Positions 52,352 to 60,219 of a DNA stretch of 64,000 nucleotides are shown piece after piece. Both the position numbers and the translations under genes were made by a program. The notes under the pieces were generated by a model. That model made no database searches. It saw only the letters and a list, made by a program, of their open reading frames with translations, and was not told the DNA's origin. The stretch comes from Algivirga pacifica (lineage in GTDB: Bacteria; Bacteroidota; Bacteroidia; Cytophagales; Flammeovirgaceae). Position 1 is the stretch's first letter, and each line of letters starts with the position of its first letter. The DNA lies in assembly GCF_039543525.1 (NCBI RefSeq), contig NZ_BAABJX010000038.1, positions 36,653 to 100,652 on the forward strand, written 5' to 3'.

Positions 52352-53482
52352 ATGGCTACGAAGACGAAATTGACACTAAGAAAAGGCTACCAAAAGAAAG
52401 ACGGCACTTGTGCCATTTACCTGAATATCTTTATTGGGCGAAAGGTCCATAGCATGAACCTCAAGGAGAGCATAGATCCTCGCTTCTGGATTGAGGAGAA
52501 AGATCTGGATAAAGTGAAGCGAGAGCATCCAAGGGATAAGGCCCTCAATATGAAACTCAACAAGGCGAAGCGGACCATGGATGATATTGTGGATCGTCTG
52601 GAGCTGCAGGGTGTGACGATCACGTATGACCTGCTAAAGAAGGCTTATCATGGAGGAAGTACGGATTGCTTCTATTCGTTTGCAGAGGAAGAGATCAACC
52701 GACGTTTCCGAATGAAGGAGATTGCCTATGATACGCATCGTTGCCAGCTCAACAGATTGAATCGTATCAGGGAGTTCTCACCGCAACTGGCATTTAACCA
52801 GATCACCAAAGACTTTCTGAATAAGCTGTTGGAGTGGTTGATGTTCCAGGAAGGGAACAACCGCAATACGGCCAATATGAAATTGAAGCTGATAAAGACG
52901 TATATCCGAATTGCCAGGGAAAGGGATTTGACGGATAATGATCCTTTCAAGAGTATTCGCTTCCAGCATGAGCCTACAGAGAAGGAGATCCTGGAGCCAG
53001 ATGAGGTACAGAAGCTAAATGCCTTTCTGGATAGTGGAGAGCTACCCTCAAGGCTACACAATGTCTTACACTACTTCTTGATCGCTTGTTATACAGGATT
53101 TCGTTTTTCTGACTATGCGAAGTTCAATCTTTATAAAGGAGAAGATACGTTTCGTATAATGATGTCAAAGACAAAAAGCCATGTAGCGGTTCCAATTGTT
53201 CCCAGAGCGAAAGAGTTGCTATTGGGGCAATACCATATATTGAGTAATACGAAGACGAACCAGTACCTTAAGGAGGTTATGAAGATTGCTGGCATTGATA
53301 AACAGATCACGACACATTCTGCCCGTCATACTTTTGCAATCAACCTTTTGAGGAGAGGTGGTTGTACGTTGAAGGACTTACAAACTTTGCTAGGGCATAA
53401 GGATTATAAGAGTACACTCATCTATGCGAAGTATGTTCCGGAAAGTCAACTGGAGAAAGTAATGTCAGGCTTTGATTATTGA
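52352..53482 (+). CDS. tyrosine recombinase (integrase)
   Basis: A 376-residue recombinase starting at the ATG at 52352 (MATKTKLTLRKGYQKKDGTC). The upstream frame to 52244 is likely untranslated. The Bacteroidota-type arm-binding domain spans about residues 1-95 and the core-binding SAM-like domain about 100-200. The catalytic domain carries Arg in CYTGFRFSD, the H-x-x-R in HSARHTFAI, and the final H and Tyr in LLGHKDYKSTLIYAKY. All catalytic residues are present. It is surrounded by repressor and control genes and would integrate or excise the element. The end of the gene is duplicated downstream (53477 onward). Confidence 0.93.
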   Translation: MATKTKLTLRKGYQKKDGTCAIYLNIFIGRKVHSMNLKESIDPRFWIEEKDLDKVKREHPRDKALNMKLNKAKRTMDDIVDRLELQGVTITYDLLKKAYHGGSTDCFYSFAEEEINRRFRMKEIAYDTHRCQLNRLNRIREFSPQLAFNQITKDFLNKLLEWLMFQEGNNRNTANMKLKLIKTYIRIARERDLTDNDPFKSIRFQHEPTEKEILEPDEVQKLNAFLDSGELPSRLHNVLHYFLIACYTGFRFSDYAKFNLYKGEDTFRIMMSKTKSHVAVPIVPRAKELLLGQYHILSNTKTNQYLKEVMKIAGIDKQITTHSARHTFAINLLRRGGCTLKDLQTLLGHKDYKSTLIYAKYVPESQLEKVMSGFDY

Positions 53483-53617
53483 TAAAGAAATAGCCACCTG
53501 TGTTTGGGTGGCTATCTTCATATATAGGGTTAGGTTAGGGTTAGTATATCTATAGGGGAAAATAACCTGACCTAACCTTAAAATTGGAGGAGAACCGTCG
53601 GATACCGTCGGATTCTT
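53477..53617. repeat. tandem repeat copy 1 at the integrase end
   Basis: It begins in the last codons of the integrase. It carries a hairpin (ATAGCCACC/GGTGGCTAT, 53490-53515) and a 16-bp dyad (GGGTTAGGTTAGGG at 53527-53540, complement-like AACCTGACCTAACCTT at 53564-53579). It ends with ACCGTCGGAT twice. Copy 2 starts 177 bp later. A third CCGTCGGAT lies at about 53626. Confidence 0.85.
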
Positions 53618-53653
53618 ACTATTCGACCGTCGGATACTTTTGATGTATTCGGA

Positions 53654-53794
53654 TATTGATAAAGAAGTAGCTACTAGTGTATGGTTGGCTATCTTTATAT
53701 ATAGGGTTAGGTTAGGGTTGTTATATCTATAGGGGGAAATAACCTGACCTAACTTTAAAATTGGTGGAGAACCGTCGGATACTGTCGGATTCTA
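53654..53794. repeat. tandem repeat copy 2 downstream of the integrase
   Basis: About 85-90% identical to copy 1. The GGGTTAGGTTAGGG and CCTGACCTAAC dyad and the CCGTCGGAT words are kept. The first hairpin has decayed. It runs into the coding remnant that begins at 53797. Confidence 0.85.
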
Positions 53795-53796
53795 AT

Positions 53797-53979
53797 GCGC
53801 AGGAAAGGGAAGTGCTAATGTACTTGTATGCTCATGGAAGTATTAAGTCCAAAGAGGTGGAGGAGCTCCTTTAGTTAAAGGAAAGTAGGATCAGGGAGTT
53901 GTTGAAAGAAATGGTCAATAAGGCGTGGATAGAGAAAAAGGGAAAAGCCCGAAATACTTACTATCAATTGCCTGAATAA
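53797..53979 (+). pseudogene. remnant of an AlbA/RecG-like protein winged-helix tail
   Basis: A 60-codon frame reads AQEREVLMYLYAHGSIKSKE, then VEELL, a TAG at 53872-53874, and LKESRIRELLKEMVNKAWIE ending TYYQLPE. This is the winged-helix tail typical of AlbA_2/HATPase (so-called RecG-like) proteins. No start and no upstream domain are present, and the TAG interrupts the helix. It may be the 3' end of a gene cut by integration of the element, left beside the integrase. Confidence 0.55.
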
Positions 53980-53990
53980 ACTATCGAGTA

Positions 53991-54031
53991 GGTAATAGCC
54001 ATGTTTAAGCAGGTGGCTATTACCCTTTTTT
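53991..54031 (+). terminator. strong terminator downstream of the integrase region
   Basis: GGTAATAGCCA (53991-54001) pairs exactly with TGGCTATTACC (54013-54023). It is followed by CCTTTTTT on the + strand. It protects the convergent XRE gene at 54042 from read-through. Confidence 0.9.
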
Positions 54032-54041
54032 CGATATGCTA

Positions 54042-54851
54042 TTATTCTTCTCCAGTTTCGCTATCTACGCCTATCGGAAAGAACATCTTTTCAATTACCT
54101 TATCACTGATTTTTTCGTCAGTTCGCTCTTTGATGAGGAAGGTGATCTCTGCATAAGTTCTACCATCTTCATGATTGGATTGTATCTTTGAAAGTTCTAC
54201 TACCTGTTTGAAAACTATATCTAACTGAAGATTATCTTTAAATAAAAGATACTTCATTAACTCATTGACATTGTCAACTTGTAAATACTCCTTTAGTAAT
54301 TGAACTAAGGGTCGGTCTTCTGGACAAGGTTCCAAAAGTTTTACCAGCTGTGATACGAGTACGTTATCTTTAGAGGACAATTGTAAATTGATGTGTCGAA
54401 CTTGATTCGCGAGCCCTTCACAATAGTCTTTTTTTGTAATAGTGGAGCCATAAGGTTTAAGGTATAGAAACATTGTTTGTATGTTTTTCAAAAGTAACAT
54501 ACAGATATATTCTGCTCCGACTTTTTCCAGAGAAATAAGGGTGCTACGGTCTTTCCTGGTTAATGCATCAATAATACTTTCTAGATGTTTGATTTTATTT
54601 TCTAGAGAAGTAATCTCACCATTGTTAGTAGGCTGCAGATTGTAGGTTTCTTGAATGATCTGATAAGGAGGGATTTTCATGGCATCTGCAATATTACAGA
54701 TTTGTTCCCAGGTCAGCTTATCTCCTCTCTTTTCCAACCTAGAATAATTTCCTCTCTCCATACCGAGTTTATTCGCTACCTCAACAGGCTTTATCCTAAG
54801 TCGTTCTCTAATATCCTTAATAGTATCTGATATTGTTTTATGCATGATCAC
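54042..54851 (-). CDS. XRE-family regulator with a large C-terminal domain
   Basis: A 269-residue protein. The N-terminal HTH_3 domain (about residues 5-65) contains IKPVEVANKLGMERGNYSRL. A 190-residue helical C-terminal domain without a peptidase motif follows. The start may be the second Met (54845). It is divergent from the small HTH gene at 55119, with an 11-bp tandem repeat in the shared promoter, the lay-out of a lysogeny switch. Confidence 0.8.
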   Translation of the reverse strand: MIMHKTISDTIKDIRERLRIKPVEVANKLGMERGNYSRLEKRGDKLTWEQICNIADAMKIPPYQIIQETYNLQPTNNGEITSLENKIKHLESIIDALTRKDRSTLISLEKVGAEYICMLLLKNIQTMFLYLKPYGSTITKKDYCEGLANQVRHINLQLSSKDNVLVSQLVKLLEPCPEDRPLVQLLKEYLQVDNVNELMKYLLFKDNLQLDIVFKQVVELSKIQSNHEDGRTYAEITFLIKERTDEKISDKVIEKMFFPIGVDSETGEE

Positions 54852-55118
54852 ACTGAAATCTGTTGTTGTTAGCTATGCCGTAAAAAGTATTTCGGTAGTA
54901 TTTAATATTACTGGGTAATACTCAGTAGTACAAATGTATGACATATGTATGACATATGTATGGCGAAACGTTAGAGATGCTTTTCAGAATGTCATGATTA
55001 TTGATAAAAATATGACTCACATTGTTGATTTAGTGAATATATTTAAATATCATTGTTGTGTAAATTGATATCAATGATATAAAATATGATACTTTTAAAT
55101 TTAAAATGCTAAAACACA
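54852..55118. promoter_or_regulatory. divergent switch region with an 11-bp tandem repeat
   Basis: ATGTATGACAT occurs at 54934-54944 and again at 54945-54955, with a third partial ATGTATGG at 54956-54963. Near it ATTACTGGGTAATACTCAGTAG also contains short dyads (AGTAnnnnTACT-like). No gene is seen in the gap. These repeats are candidate operators for the XRE protein and the small HTH protein on either side. Confidence 0.45.
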
Positions 55119-55334
55119 ATGAATAAGATCAACGACGTAATCCAAAACATTGAACAAAGAGGCTTTCGATTTAGAGCAACAAGGGACTGGTACAAGGCAA
55201 TTGGTTCTAACCCAAAAGAATTCGCGATGTTTCGTGAGAACAGAAAGGACCCAAGCTATATTCAACTAAAGAAAATAGCAGAGATGTTTATGGTCGAGAT
55301 GGAAGACCTGATTAGTGATGAGGATCTGAAGTAG
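55119..55334 (+). CDS. Cro-like small HTH protein
   Basis: A 71-residue protein that is mostly an HTH_3-like fold (RGFRFRATRDWYKAIGSNPK, then YIQLKKIAEMFMVEMEDLIS). It is divergent from the XRE regulator and first in the + strand gene series leading to the primase. The arrangement suggests a Cro-type partner. The DNA target is not known. Confidence 0.7.
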   Translation: MNKINDVIQNIEQRGFRFRATRDWYKAIGSNPKEFAMFRENRKDPSYIQLKKIAEMFMVEMEDLISDEDLK

Positions 55335-55353
55335 TAGATTATTATTACATACG

Positions 55354-55400
55354 AAAAAGCCCTAATGGATCACCGCCGGCAAGCAAGTCTCCAAAAGGGC
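55354..55400. promoter_or_regulatory. AAAAAGCCC hairpin 1
   Basis: AAAAAGCCCT at 55354-55363 pairs with AGGGC at 55396-55400 around a long loop. It is the first of three similar elements (also 57215 and 57605) between short + strand genes. The T-run lies on the - strand. Confidence 0.45.
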
Positions 55401-55515
55401 AAGAATGAACTTCCTTAATCGTAACCTGTAAGGCTCTTCATAAGTAAGTCTTTAAAGGTATTGATTTTTTTGGAGGTTCGCAATGGATCATTTTTAAACC
55501 TTTAATACCAAAAAC

Positions 55516-55797
55516 ATGAAAGTGTACAACGTTGCTGACTTTCTTCGATTGGTAGGTTATAAGCTGTGGCTTATGATCTACCAGTACTCTGACTACAAAC
55601 CTGTGGTCATTCAATTTCCCCATTTTAAAGTTGTGATAGAAATTGAAGGTAAGACCTTCTTTTTGGTTCCTATTAGTATTCTAGCCTCTATGATTATAAG
55701 GGTATTGTGTCTTTATGTTACAGTGCTTGTTGCGGGGTTGTTGCTGTGTGTTTGGGAGGGTATGAAATCAGAAATATTAATTATTCAGAATAGATAA
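55516..55797 (+). CDS. small membrane protein of the replication group
   Basis: A 93-residue protein with a central polar part and one or two hydrophobic segments (ILASMIIRVLCLYVTVLVAG, about residues 55-75, then LLLCVWEG). It lies 22 bp before the membrane/coiled-coil gene at 55820, which has a related lay-out. Function unknown. Confidence 0.6.
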   Translation: MKVYNVADFLRLVGYKLWLMIYQYSDYKPVVIQFPHFKVVIEIEGKTFFLVPISILASMIIRVLCLYVTVLVAGLLLCVWEGMKSEILIIQNR

Positions 55798-55819
55798 TCA
55801 TGTAACCCAAACTAGAATC

Positions 55820-56974
55820 ATGAAAGATGTATTAAGCCTAAAACAGTATGTGAAACAAGTAGAAGAGTCTCTGGATCAAAATACCCCTCGCTTTTACGGC
55901 GAACGGAACAAGCAGTTTAAGCGAATGGCAGAGGTGTCTCGTTGGTTATTGGCTGCCTTGGGAATAGGGACCAGCATATGGTTTATGTCTGCCCTATTGT
56001 TAAAACTCTTTCCGGAGTGGGTTGCGGTAGGTGTTGCGGGAGTGTTGTTGGGAGGATGGGAGCTTGCAAAGGCAGAGATGGTGACGGTAAGTTTCCGCAA
56101 CTATTATAGCGGTATCAAAAGCTCTATTTATTTGGGAGTGTTGGCGCTATTATTCTCAGCTGGGAGTGTGTATATGTCGGTCAATGGAGCAGAAGCTTTG
56201 TATAAGGAGATGGATGGGGAAGTTCGCAAAGTTGCTTTGGTCTATCAGCAGCAAGAAGACTCATTGTGGACCTCGTTGCAGCAAGAAAAACAAGACATAG
56301 CCACCAAGATGGAAGCGATTGAAAAGTATAAGGAAACCCGTTGGGGAGGATTGCTTTCGGCATCGGAGAATAAGCAATTGCTCAATTATCAGGAGCAGTT
56401 AAAGACATTGGAGGAAAAATACCACCGCAATGAGAAGGCATTGCGGGAAGAAAAAGTGCAGGCATTAGCATTGGCGAATGCAAATACGGAAAGCAATGCG
56501 ATGGTCTTTGTGGTTATGGCGTTGTTGGTGGACTTATTGATCTTGTTGGTTAATTGGTATATCCCTTATTATCACAAGATGGTCGTAGAGGAAATGCAGT
56601 TGCTGGTATCCAGGGAACAAGAGGATTGGTTTACCGGGAACTATCGTATTCAGGAACTCATGCAGTTGTGGAAAGGAGCGCCCCAAGTCATGGCACTTCC
56701 ACAGACAAGTAGTGCATGTAGTGAGACAAGTAATGAGGCAAGTAGTGCAAAAACAGTTGCTCAGGAACCTGTTCAGATTGGCTTTCAAAGACCTGAAAAA
56801 CCTTTGAAAACACAAGAAGAATCAAGAGAAACAGGCATTACATGTGAAAGTAGTAAGCATGACTTGATCGTTGCGGCCATTCGTGGTGGCTGTCGGGACA
56901 TGAGGGCATTGTGTCGAATCGGTTTTAATCCACTACAAGTAAAAGAGTATTTAAACAAGTATGCGACAACATGA
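55820..56974 (+). CDS. membrane/coiled-coil protein with C-terminal helix-turn-helix-like end
   Basis: A 384-residue protein. Spans lie at about residues 37-60 (SRWLLAALGIGTSIWFMSAL), 66-80 and 103-122 (IYLGVLALLFSAGSVYMSV). A coiled coil runs from about 140 to 215 (YHRNEKALREEKVQALALAN), a fourth span sits at about 228-248 (MVFVVMALLVDLLILLVNW), then a Ser-rich linker and a short HTH-like end (MRALCRIGFNPLQVKEYLNK). It mirrors the protein at 49276 and overlaps the next gene by 4 bp. The pair may form a membrane-bound assembly for replication or maintenance; inference. Confidence 0.6.
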   Translation: MKDVLSLKQYVKQVEESLDQNTPRFYGERNKQFKRMAEVSRWLLAALGIGTSIWFMSALLLKLFPEWVAVGVAGVLLGGWELAKAEMVTVSFRNYYSGIKSSIYLGVLALLFSAGSVYMSVNGAEALYKEMDGEVRKVALVYQQQEDSLWTSLQQEKQDIATKMEAIEKYKETRWGGLLSASENKQLLNYQEQLKTLEEKYHRNEKALREEKVQALALANANTESNAMVFVVMALLVDLLILLVNWYIPYYHKMVVEEMQLLVSREQEDWFTGNYRIQELMQLWKGAPQVMALPQTSSACSETSNEASSAKTVAQEPVQIGFQRPEKPLKTQEESRETGITCESSKHDLIVAAIRGGCRDMRALCRIGFNPLQVKEYLNKYATT

Positions 56975-57204
56975 CAATAACCGAAAAAAATGAGGCATTG
57001 CAGGCATTGGGCGATGCGCACGTGTGGGCTTTCAAGTATCCTTTAGAGGAAACCAAAAAGCAAATTCATCAATGCAAAAAGCTTTCAACTCCGTTGCGGC
57101 AAGCACTAATGCTGTTGGAGTTGGCAGAAGAAAAGATCCGGGAACACAACAGCAAGGTCAAACGGAAAATCAGCAGACTGGAAAAGATGTCTTCCCAAAA
57201 ATAA
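56971..57204 (+). CDS. small helical protein coupled to the membrane protein
   Basis: A 77-residue protein, two amphipathic helices (EETKKQIHQCKKLSTPLRQA, then LLELAEEKIREHNSKVKRKI). Its start overlaps the stop of the membrane protein gene (ATGA), so it is translationally coupled and may be its partner. No family recognised. Confidence 0.6.
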   Translation: MTITEKNEALQALGDAHVWAFKYPLEETKKQIHQCKKLSTPLRQALMLLELAEEKIREHNSKVKRKISRLEKMSSQK

Positions 57205-57214
57205 CAACCAGCAG

Positions 57215-57257
57215 AAAAAAAGCCCCTCCGTACAACTTGGCGGGCGTATGGAGGAGC
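57215..57257. promoter_or_regulatory. AAAAAAGCCCC hairpin 2
   Basis: AAAAAAAGCCCCTCCGTAC at 57215-57233 pairs with GTATGGAGGAGC at 57246-57257 (CTCCGTAC with GTATGGAG). It lies before the gene at 57294. On the - strand it would read as a stem followed by TTTTTTT. Confidence 0.55.
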
Positions 57258-57293
57258 TTCATTAATTATATTCAATAACCAAATGTAGTAAAA

Positions 57294-57590
57294 ATGACAC
57301 AGAACGTCTATAAAGAATTGTTTAAAGAAACCATTCGAGATATCATTGTTGCGGAGACGAATGAATTGAAACAGACCATTGAGACTTTAAGACAGGAAAT
57401 CATTGATCTTAAAAATGGGGATGTAGACAAATCCACTTACTCTGTTTTGGAAGCGGCCAACCGATTAGGAATGAGCAAAACCCAGGTGAGAAATCTCTTC
57501 AACAAGGGAGCTTTAGAGGGATATCAGGAATCGACCGGAGGGAAGATCTATATCTATGCGGAATCGGTAAAGAATTTTGGCCGCAACTAA
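57294..57590 (+). CDS. excisionase-like HTH_17 DNA-binding protein
   Basis: A 98-residue protein. The N-terminal coiled coil (about residues 8-45) is followed by an HTH_17/MerR-like excisionase domain: YSVLEAANRLGMSKTQVRNL, then FNKGALEGYQESTGGKIYIY. In Bacteroidota elements this domain is seen in excisionase (Xis) and small control proteins. The gene is followed within 80 bp by the RepA-like gene. Confidence 0.7.
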   Translation: MTQNVYKELFKETIRDIIVAETNELKQTIETLRQEIIDLKNGDVDKSTYSVLEAANRLGMSKTQVRNLFNKGALEGYQESTGGKIYIYAESVKNFGRN

Positions 57591-57604
57591 TCAATGATTA
57601 ACCA

Positions 57605-57650
57605 CAAAAAAGCCCCTGTCCAACGGCATGAATGCGGGAGAGGGGTTTTC
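57605..57650. promoter_or_regulatory. AAAAAAGCCCC hairpin 3
   Basis: AAAAAAGCCCCTGTCC at 57605-57620 pairs with GGAGAGGGG at about 57637-57645. It sits 18 bp ahead of the RepA-like gene start at 57668. A leader-type control of that gene, or an intrinsic terminator on the - strand, is possible. Confidence 0.5.
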
Positions 57651-57667
57651 CAAATGTCTTAAACTAC

Positions 57668-58843
57668 ATGAGTATAATCAATATATCGCATACGAACGAA
57701 AAGTATGCAAAAGAAAGTATTACTAAGGCTGTGGAAGAACAGTCTGTGCAGGATTCGGAATATATGTCCTTAAGTTATTTGCACCGATTCCGGATTACCC
57801 ATCAAACCCAAATTCCTGAAATAGTGCCTATGATTACCATTCGAGAAAGCACCTTTGCGATTAAGGGCGATATCTCCTTTGTTGCGGGGCTGCCGAAAGC
57901 TGGAAAAACGTCTATTGCTGCCTTTATGCTCGCAACAGCCCTTATGGAGGAGATTTCTGATGAGCTGGATACCCTGGAGATTCGTTCTGTCTATGCGGAA
58001 GGCAAGCCTGTGATTTATATTGATACCGAGCAGCCCAACGGTTATACCGACAAGGTCAGAAAGACCGTTTGTCATCTGTTGGGGGTAGAGCAGGAACCTT
58101 CCAATCTGCATATTTATAACTTCCGGACCATGACGGCTCCGCAACGTCTGAAAGCAGTACTGTCTTTGATGAAAGAATATCCAGACACCCATTTGTGGTT
58201 AATTGACGGTATAGCGGACTTGGTGAGTGATCCCAACAATGCAGAGGAAAGCTTTCAGGTGATCAATACCATGATGGGAAAAGCAGAGGAATTACAGACG
58301 GCGATTGTTTTATACTTGCACCTCAACGGCGGCAACTCAGACAAGTTGCGGGGACATTTAGGGAGTGAGGCAGACAGAAAGTGTGGAGGAGCAATCACGG
58401 TAAAGAAGAAAGAGGGAATACACCAAATTGAGGCTCGTATGATTCGTGGAAGTGAGGATTTTGAGCCAGTCTATTTTGGTTGGGATAAGACACTGCATCG
58501 GGTAACCCAATTGTCCGGAGAACAAAAAGAAACAGCGGCACTTGCCTTTGATAAGGAAACCCGCAAGCGGCAACAACGACAGCAACTCGCTTTGGCTTGC
58601 TTTAAGACCGGGGCAGCGATTACGCATAAGGAGTTCGTTAAGCGTTGTATGGAAAAGAGTTATCAGGTGGAGGTACAACTGGATAAAAATGCCCGTTCCA
58701 TTGGCGAAAGTACCGCCAAGAAACGGATCAAGGAGATGATAGAATATGCGTTTGTCTATAAGCGGGAAGAGGATGGGATGTATATGATCAATGAAATGCT
58801 ACTGCAACCTGCCGCAACGACGACCACAACATCATTCATTTAA
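57668..58843 (+). CDS. RepA-like (AAA_25) replication ATPase
   Basis: A 391-residue protein from the ATG at 57668. The upstream ATG at 57632 lies in the hairpin and is less likely. Walker A FVAGLPKAGKTSIAAF is at about residues 69-84 and Walker B LWLIDGIADL at about 176-185. A QPNGYTDK stretch and a C-terminal winged-helix-like part (FVKRCMEKSYQVEVQLDKN and on) complete it. Proteins of the RepA/DnaB-like AAA_25 family unwind origin DNA in phage and plasmid replication. It is directly upstream of the primase gene (gap of 12 bp), a standard replication pair. Confidence 0.82.
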   Translation: MSIINISHTNEKYAKESITKAVEEQSVQDSEYMSLSYLHRFRITHQTQIPEIVPMITIRESTFAIKGDISFVAGLPKAGKTSIAAFMLATALMEEISDELDTLEIRSVYAEGKPVIYIDTEQPNGYTDKVRKTVCHLLGVEQEPSNLHIYNFRTMTAPQRLKAVLSLMKEYPDTHLWLIDGIADLVSDPNNAEESFQVINTMMGKAEELQTAIVLYLHLNGGNSDKLRGHLGSEADRKCGGAITVKKKEGIHQIEARMIRGSEDFEPVYFGWDKTLHRVTQLSGEQKETAALAFDKETRKRQQRQQLALACFKTGAAITHKEFVKRCMEKSYQVEVQLDKNARSIGESTAKKRIKEMIEYAFVYKREEDGMYMINEMLLQPAATTTTTSFI

Positions 58844-58855
58844 TGCTTATCGCTT

Positions 58856-60103
58856 ATGCTGACTTTCGAATCTATTTTGGACAGCGTCCGTACCGTCTCC
58901 ATTTTGGAGGTGGTGGGGCGCTTTCTTTCCTTAAAGCGAAAAGGAAAGGATTATTGGACGATTTGTCCCTTTCACGAAGACCATTCACCTAGTTTATCGG
59001 TGTCTGTAGGTCGTAATATGTATAAATGTTTTGCCTGCGGACATGGAGGAGATGCTATTCACTTTGTACAGCACTATCATAAGCTGTCTTTTCAGGAAGC
59101 GGTCGCTGTTGTGGCAGATATAGGGGGAATAGGGAGAGAAAATGAGGTGTTGTCCTCTATACACCAACCTAACAGACTGTTATCCCGACCCAATTCGACC
59201 CGTGTTGCGGTCCATACTCCGTCCGGGACAGACACTAAAATGATACAGTCATGGACGGATTCCTATAAGCTTCCGTTTCAGCAATCGAGCCGTATTTTAT
59301 TCGATGGACCACGACAACAAGAGGTGTCTCAGACAGAAAAGACAACCCTATTAGATCAAAAGCTTCCTTTACGTACCTATGCCCGGCATATTCCTAACCC
59401 ATTGATGGGTTTTCTTTATACGTATTTCGGAGAAAGCAGAGCAGGAGTAGTGATAGATCGTTACTTGCTGTCCGGCAGTACCTATCGGTTCAGAGGATTT
59501 GATCAATCGCCGATTATTTTCTGGTATATCGCCCACAACCAGCAAGTCCGACGTGGAAAAGTTATGGCCTACAGACAGTGTCCGAATGTCCTGGACACTT
59601 CCTTAGACGACATTAAGCGGGTAAAAGTGAATGGGAGAGGCTTGGTAACGTCTGTCCATAAGTTGCTGTACAAAGAAAACTATGCCTTGCCAGCAGAACC
59701 ATTCTTTGGAGAACATCTGCTCAACCGTGAATGGGCGGCAACACTACCTGTTGCGGTAGTAGAAAGTGAGAAATCCGCATTGATTGCTTCCTTTTTCTTT
59801 CCCCAATACCTATGGCTAGCCACCGGAAGCCTGGGCGGATTGACCCTTGAAAAAGCAAAGGTATTACAAGGGAGAAAAGTGATCCTATTTCCTGATTTAG
59901 GGAAAACAGGAGGATTGCAGCCTTATGAGAAATGGTCTGAAGTCGCTTTTTATCTTCGTAAGCGATTGAAGTTAGAGGTGAGAGTAGATCGAATACTGGA
60001 GGATAATGCTTCGCATTTGATGCGGGAGAAAGGGGCGGACTTGGCGGATTTTCTGATTGTGGAGAATTTGCAGTATCCGGTTTGGTGGGATGATCTAGTT
60101 TAG
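58856..60103 (+). CDS. CHC2 zinc-finger primase with DUF6371-like Toprim region
   Basis: A 415-residue primase. The N-terminal CHC2 zinc finger is complete: C37-PFH40 ... KC58-x2-C61 (CPFHEDHSPSLSVSV, then MYKCFACGHGGDAIHF). The middle part is DUF6371-like (YRFRGFDQSPIIFWY). A Toprim-like end has VVESEKSALIAS at about residues 298-309 and VILFPDLGKTGG at about 340-351. It would make RNA primers for element replication, working with the RepA-like ATPase. This gene marks the likely right part of the mobile element. Confidence 0.88.
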   Translation: MLTFESILDSVRTVSILEVVGRFLSLKRKGKDYWTICPFHEDHSPSLSVSVGRNMYKCFACGHGGDAIHFVQHYHKLSFQEAVAVVADIGGIGRENEVLSSIHQPNRLLSRPNSTRVAVHTPSGTDTKMIQSWTDSYKLPFQQSSRILFDGPRQQEVSQTEKTTLLDQKLPLRTYARHIPNPLMGFLYTYFGESRAGVVIDRYLLSGSTYRFRGFDQSPIIFWYIAHNQQVRRGKVMAYRQCPNVLDTSLDDIKRVKVNGRGLVTSVHKLLYKENYALPAEPFFGEHLLNREWAATLPVAVVESEKSALIASFFFPQYLWLATGSLGGLTLEKAKVLQGRKVILFPDLGKTGGLQPYEKWSEVAFYLRKRLKLEVRVDRILEDNASHLMREKGADLADFLIVENLQYPVWWDDLV

Positions 60104-60219
60104 ATTATATCTATAGTGATTAACTGTATACATTGTTTTATATTTTATGTATGAAAAAAGAAAGAATAAATATTAAAAATCTAATAATGTTTTTGTTGTG
60201 TTTATTTTGAAAGATAAGT

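Larger units (their letters stand above)
47297..59757. other. region dense in the 7-mer GTTGCGG
   Basis: By eye I count about 29 copies of GTTGCGG or its complement in 12.5 kb (21 on the + strand, 8 on the - strand), spaced a few hundred bases apart. They are inside genes in all three codon frames and in both gene directions, and one lies in a non-coding gap (49142). The word is not seen in the metal cargo, the type I locus or the region after 60.1 kb. About eight copies are spread over 10.6-36.6 kb. Confidence 0.65.

Noticed and set aside
53527..53745. Telomere-like GGTTAGG words as a linear-replicon end
   Set aside because: They occur as short dyads within a tandem repeat in the middle of the window with genes on both sides, so a telomere is not supported.
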